Source: Flavobacteriales bacterium
GTDB taxonomy: Bacteria; Bacteroidota; Bacteroidia; Flavobacteriales_D; Parvicellaceae
DNA length: 9,994 bases
Assembly: GCA_015488785.1 (NCBI GenBank)
Contig: WFNC01000253.1
Location: 1 to 9,994 of the forward strand
Direction: 5' to 3'
The notes under the pieces are model-generated. The model did not search any database. It saw nothing but the letters and a program-made list of their open reading frames with translations, and had not been told where the DNA came from. Shown one piece after another: positions 5,850 through 9,994 of the stretch (positions within the stretch are counted from its first letter, which is position 1; each line of letters opens with the position of its first letter). Position numbers and translations under genes: made by a program.

Positions 5850-8408
5850 ATGGCAGAAGAAAAAGGAGAAAAGATAATACAAGTAAGTATTGAAGACGAA
5901 ATGAAATCCGCTTACATTGATTATTCAATGTCGGTTATTGTTTCTAGAGCATTACCAGATGTAAGAGATGGACTTAAACCTGTACACCGTAGAGTTTTAT
6001 ACGGAATGCTAGATTTAGGAGTAAGAGCAAATACTGCTCATAAAAAATCTGCCCGTATTGTCGGAGAGGTTTTAGGTAAGTATCACCCACATGGAGATTC
6101 ATCAGTTTATGATGCAATGGTTCGTATGGCGCAAGATTGGTCTTTACGTTACCCTTTGGTTGACGGACAGGGTAACTTTGGGTCTGTGGATGGCGATAGT
6201 CCTGCAGCAATGCGTTACACAGAAGCAAGGTTAAGAAAAACAGCTGAAGAATTGTTATCTGATTTAGATAAGGAAACGGTTGATTTTAGACCCAATTTTG
6301 ATGATTCATTACAAGAACCAACAGTTTTACCAACTAGAATTCCAGCTCTATTAGTTAATGGAGCTTCAGGAATTGCAGTAGGTATGGCTACAAATATGGC
6401 TCCTCATAACTTAACAGAAGTTGTTGATGGTATAATGGCATATATCGATAATAGAGATATTGACATTGCAGGTTTAATGGAGTTTATAAAAGCTCCAGAT
6501 TTTCCAACAGGAGGTATTATCTATGGTTACGAAGGTGTAAGAAATGCTTTTGAAACAGGTAGAGGTCGTATTGTAATGCGAGCTAAAGCTTCTATTGAAG
6601 AAATTAGAGAAGGAAGAGAAGCTATTATTGTTACGGAAATTCCTTATCAAGTTAATAAAGCCGATATGATTGAAAAAACCGCAGGGTTAGTTCATGAAGG
6701 TAAATTAACAGGTATTTCAGAATTACGTGATGAATCGGATAGAAACGGAATGAGAATCGTTTACGAATTGAAACGTGACGCAATTCCAAATGTCGTTTTA
6801 AATAAATTATTTAAATATACAGCTTTACAAACCTCATTTTCGATTAATAATATAGCATTAGTTAAAGGTCGTCCAGAAATGTTGAATCTAAAAGATATGA
6901 TTCATCACTTTGTTGAACACCGTCACGAAGTTGTTATTAGACGTACAGAGTACGAATTGAGAAAAGCAAAAGAACGTGCTCACATATTAGAAGGTTTAAT
7001 TATAGCATCTGATAATATAGATGAAGTAATTAAAATTATTAGAGCTTCAAAAAGCCGTGAATTGGCTAGAGTAGCTTTAATGGAAAGATTTAAACTTTCT
7101 GAAATTCAATCGAAGGCTATTATCGAAATGCGTTTAGGTCAGTTAACAGGCTTAGAGCAAGATAAGTTAAGAGCTGAATATGATGATTTAATGGCTACTA
7201 TAAATGATTTACTTGATATTTTGGCTAATGAGTCAAGAAGAATGCAAATCATTAAAGATGAGTTGGTAGAAATTAAAGAAAAATATGGAGATGAAAGACG
7301 TTCTGTAATTGAATATTCTGCCAATGAAATGAGTATCGAAGATTTAATTCCAGATGACGAAATGGTTATTACGATTAGTCATGCAGGATATATCAAACGT
7401 ACTCGATTAGATGAATATAAAGTTCAAAATAGAGGAGGAGTAGGTTCTAAAGCTTCAACTACTAGAGATAAAGATTTCTTATCAGAGTTATTTGTTGCTA
7501 CAAATCACAATTATTTATTAATATTTACCGAAAAAGGGAAATGTTTTTGGATGCGTGTATTTGAGATTCCAGAAGGTTCTAAACAAGCTAAAGGAAGAGC
7601 AATTCAAAACTTGATAAATATAGGACAAGACGATAAAGTAAAAGCTTACATAAGCACTGGAGATCTTAAAGATGAAGAATATGTAAATAATAACTTCATT
7701 GTAATGTGTACTAAAAAAGGTGTAATTAAAAAGACCAAATTAGAAGCATATTCTAGGCCTAGAACAAACGGAATTAATGCCATAAGTATTAGAGAAGGAG
7801 ATGAATTATTGGAAGCTAAAATGACCAATGGTAAAAACGAAATTCTAATGGCATTGAAATCTGGTAGAGCAATTCGTTTCTCGGAAGAAAAAGTTCGTTC
7901 TATGGGACGTACAGCTTCGGGAGTTAGAGGAATCACAATTGTTAATCCAGGAGATGAAGTAGTAGGAATGGTTTGTGTCGAAGACTTTAGTCATACAATA
8001 TTAGTCGTGTCTGAAAAAGGATATGGGAAACGAACATTGCTAAACGATCCAGAAACAGGAGATGCTATTTATAGAGTTACCAATAGAGGTGGTAAAGGTG
8101 TTAAGACGCTTAATATTACTGATAAGACGGGGGAATTAGTTGCAATAAAAGTAGTTACAGATGATGATGATTTAATGATTATTAATAAGTCTGGAATTAT
8201 GATTAGAATGCACGTAGATTCGTTAAGAACTATGGGTAGAGCTACACAAGGAGTAAGATTGATAAACCTTAAAGGAAAAGATCGTATTGCTGCTGTCGCA
8301 AAAGTAGAAAGAGACGAAGAAGAAGATGAATTAATTGAAGGTGTTGAAGGGATTGAAAACCCAACAGAAAATCCAGAAAACAATTCAGCTTCAACAGAAG
8401 AAGAATAA
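5850..8408 (+). CDS. gyrA: DNA gyrase subunit A
   Basis: The 852-residue breakage-reunion subunit of DNA gyrase, which with GyrB introduces negative supercoils using ATP. Landmarks: catalytic Tyr123 preceded by Arg122 in AMRYTEARL; winged-helix region with HPHGDSSVYDAMVRMAQDW (79-97), where the usual quinolone-contact positions keep the sensitive residues Ser84 and Asp88; GASGIAVGMATNMAPHN (about 166-182); a coiled-coil tower region (about 365-490); and a C-terminal beta-pinwheel domain (about 500-815) of repeated blades. The GyrA box is QNRGGVG (526-532), lacking the second basic residue of the QRRGGKG form in E. coli. The last 35 residues are acidic (15 Asp/Glu against 2 Lys/Arg, with DEEEDE). 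The GyrA box and full pinwheel favour GyrA over ParC. It is monocistronic by appearance: a long divergent promoter region precedes it and a strong terminator follows. The start MAEEKGEKIIQVSIEDEM fits the family; no Shine-Dalgarno is seen. Confidence 0.97.
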   Translation: MAEEKGEKIIQVSIEDEMKSAYIDYSMSVIVSRALPDVRDGLKPVHRRVLYGMLDLGVRANTAHKKSARIVGEVLGKYHPHGDSSVYDAMVRMAQDWSLRYPLVDGQGNFGSVDGDSPAAMRYTEARLRKTAEELLSDLDKETVDFRPNFDDSLQEPTVLPTRIPALLVNGASGIAVGMATNMAPHNLTEVVDGIMAYIDNRDIDIAGLMEFIKAPDFPTGGIIYGYEGVRNAFETGRGRIVMRAKASIEEIREGREAIIVTEIPYQVNKADMIEKTAGLVHEGKLTGISELRDESDRNGMRIVYELKRDAIPNVVLNKLFKYTALQTSFSINNIALVKGRPEMLNLKDMIHHFVEHRHEVVIRRTEYELRKAKERAHILEGLIIASDNIDEVIKIIRASKSRELARVALMERFKLSEIQSKAIIEMRLGQLTGLEQDKLRAEYDDLMATINDLLDILANESRRMQIIKDELVEIKEKYGDERRSVIEYSANEMSIEDLIPDDEMVITISHAGYIKRTRLDEYKVQNRGGVGSKASTTRDKDFLSELFVATNHNYLLIFTEKGKCFWMRVFEIPEGSKQAKGRAIQNLINIGQDDKVKAYISTGDLKDEEYVNNNFIVMCTKKGVIKKTKLEAYSRPRTNGINAISIREGDELLEAKMTNGKNEILMALKSGRAIRFSEEKVRSMGRTASGVRGITIVNPGDEVVGMVCVEDFSHTILVVSEKGYGKRTLLNDPETGDAIYRVTNRGGKGVKTLNITDKTGELVAIKVVTDDDDLMIINKSGIMIRMHVDSLRTMGRATQGVRLINLKGKDRIAAVAKVERDEEEDELIEGVEGIENPTENPENNSASTEEE

Positions 8409-8433
8409 ACAATTATTAAATAATATAATTGAT

Positions 8434-8468
8434 AAAACTCCTAACTTTAATTAGTTAGGAGTTTTTTT
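8434..8468 (+). terminator. Strong intrinsic terminator of gyrA
   Basis: CTCCTAACT (8438-8446) pairs perfectly with AGTTAGGAG (8453-8461) around a 6-base loop TTAATT, extended by four A-T pairs, and followed by seven T (8462-8468). It begins 26 bases after the gyrA stop. The A-run at 8434-8437 is short, so plus-strand termination is the main function. Confidence 0.92.
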
Positions 8469-8708
8469 GTTTTGGTTCTACAGGTTTTAGTGTGGGTATA
8501 AATTTAATCATCAAAAACAACATTGTACGTAATACATTTTACAAAAAAATACGAATAGAGTATTAAACTTTGTGTTACTTCTAAATAATACACCCCAGAC
8601 AAACTCGGTAGGATCTCTGTTTTTATCATTTTTTTTGATAATGGTTCTGTTATTAAAGTTCTATAAAAAGATAAATATATCCTTAATTATTTAAAAACAA
8701 GTATTTAC

Positions 8709-8739
8709 TTTGAAAATACAAACATATTTACTATTTTTA
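8709..8739 (+). promoter_or_regulatory. Candidate Bacteroidota-type promoter of gltA
   Basis: TTTG at 8709-8712 and TATTTTTA at 8732-8739 are 19 bases apart, within the range known for Bacteroidota -33/-7 promoters. The -7 element matches TAnnTTTG at 7 of 8 positions. Transcription would begin near 8745, leaving a leader of about 65 bases that includes the hairpin at 8756-8787. Confidence 0.5.
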
Positions 8740-8755
8740 CGTGCGAAAATATAAA

Positions 8756-8787
8756 TGTACTCAATCAGGAAAGGTAGCTTGAGTATG
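8756..8787 (+). promoter_or_regulatory. Hairpin in the gltA leader
   Basis: TACTCAA (8758-8764) pairs perfectly with TTGAGTA (8779-8785); two further G-U pairs extend it to 8756 and 8787. The 14-base loop holds the purine-rich AGGAAAGG. No T-run follows, so it is not a terminator. Its position 22 bases before the ATG suggests an effect on translation or mRNA stability, but chance is possible. Confidence 0.4.
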
Positions 8788-8809
8788 GTCACAAATTAAA
8801 ATAATAATA

Positions 8810-9994
<1,185 letters not shown>

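Larger units (their letters stand above)
8469..8809. other. Non-coding region between gyrA and gltA
   Basis: 341 bp without a credible protein gene beyond the tiny leader ORF noted before gltA. It holds an A/T-rich inverted repeat, TTATCA (8623-8628) and TGATAA (8636-8641) around a loop of seven T, of unknown meaning. It also holds the candidate gltA promoter and leader hairpin listed separately. I see no tRNA, no clear riboswitch fold and no repeat family. Confidence 0.6.

Noticed and set aside
604..7543. A 17-base identical stretch (TTACCGAAAAAGGGAAA) in the 434-1183 gene near 604 and in gyrA near 7527
   Set aside because: Both copies encode ordinary TEKGK segments in unrelated proteins and flanking sequence does not match, so it is coincidence of low-complexity codons and not a repeat element.
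5974..8383. Minus-strand open frames inside gyrA and plus-strand open frames inside clpC
   Set aside because: Antisense shadows of strongly conserved genes with no own signals.
8623..8641. TTATCA-T7-TGATAA inverted repeat as a second terminator
   Set aside because: The T-run is in the loop and not after the stem, the stem is weak, and gyrA already has a strong terminator upstream.

Overview
The window is about 10 kb of low-GC DNA that reads as the chromosome of a member of the Bacteroidota, most likely the family Flavobacteriaceae. Four things point there. The proteins resemble flavobacterial GyrA, ClpC, citrate synthase and GreA/GreB-like sequences. Starts lack a Shine-Dalgarno sequence and are preceded by A/T-rich leaders. 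Several upstream regions contain matches to the Bacteroidota promoter pattern (TTG or TTTG near -33 and TAnnTTTG near -7). The GyrA box has the QxRGGVG form that I recall from Bacteroidota gyrases. No species can be named from the sequence alone.

Layout from left to right. (1) 1-304, plus strand: the 3' part of a GreA/GreB-C-domain protein cut by the window edge. (2) 434-1183, plus strand: a 249-residue protein that looks like only the N-terminal domain of a long RluA-type pseudouridine synthase. (3) 1205-5459, minus strand, read right to left: clpC (AAA+ unfoldase), then a YjjG-type HAD nucleotidase, then a LpxL/HtrB-type acyltransferase. A hairpin terminator lies between clpC and the HAD gene, while the last two genes are only 39 bp apart and probably cotranscribed. 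(4) 5460-5849: a 390 bp divergent control region with a perfect 10 bp inverted repeat and several short palindromes. (5) 5850-8408, plus strand: gyrA, followed by a strong intrinsic terminator. (6) 8469-8809: non-coding DNA with a likely promoter and a small leader hairpin. (7) 8810-9994, plus strand: type II citrate synthase (gltA), cut by the right edge before its C-terminus.

The genes are housekeeping functions: DNA topology, protein quality control, nucleotide-pool sanitation, lipid acylation and the TCA cycle. They do not form one pathway. I see no mobile element, CRISPR array, RNA gene, defence system or biosynthetic cluster, and no convincing undescribed system. The points most worth a second look are the stand-alone RluA N-terminal domain, the inverted repeat between clpC and gyrA, the hairpin and 14-codon ORF in front of gltA, the non-canonical GyrA box, and the changed putative NADH-site residues in citrate synthase.
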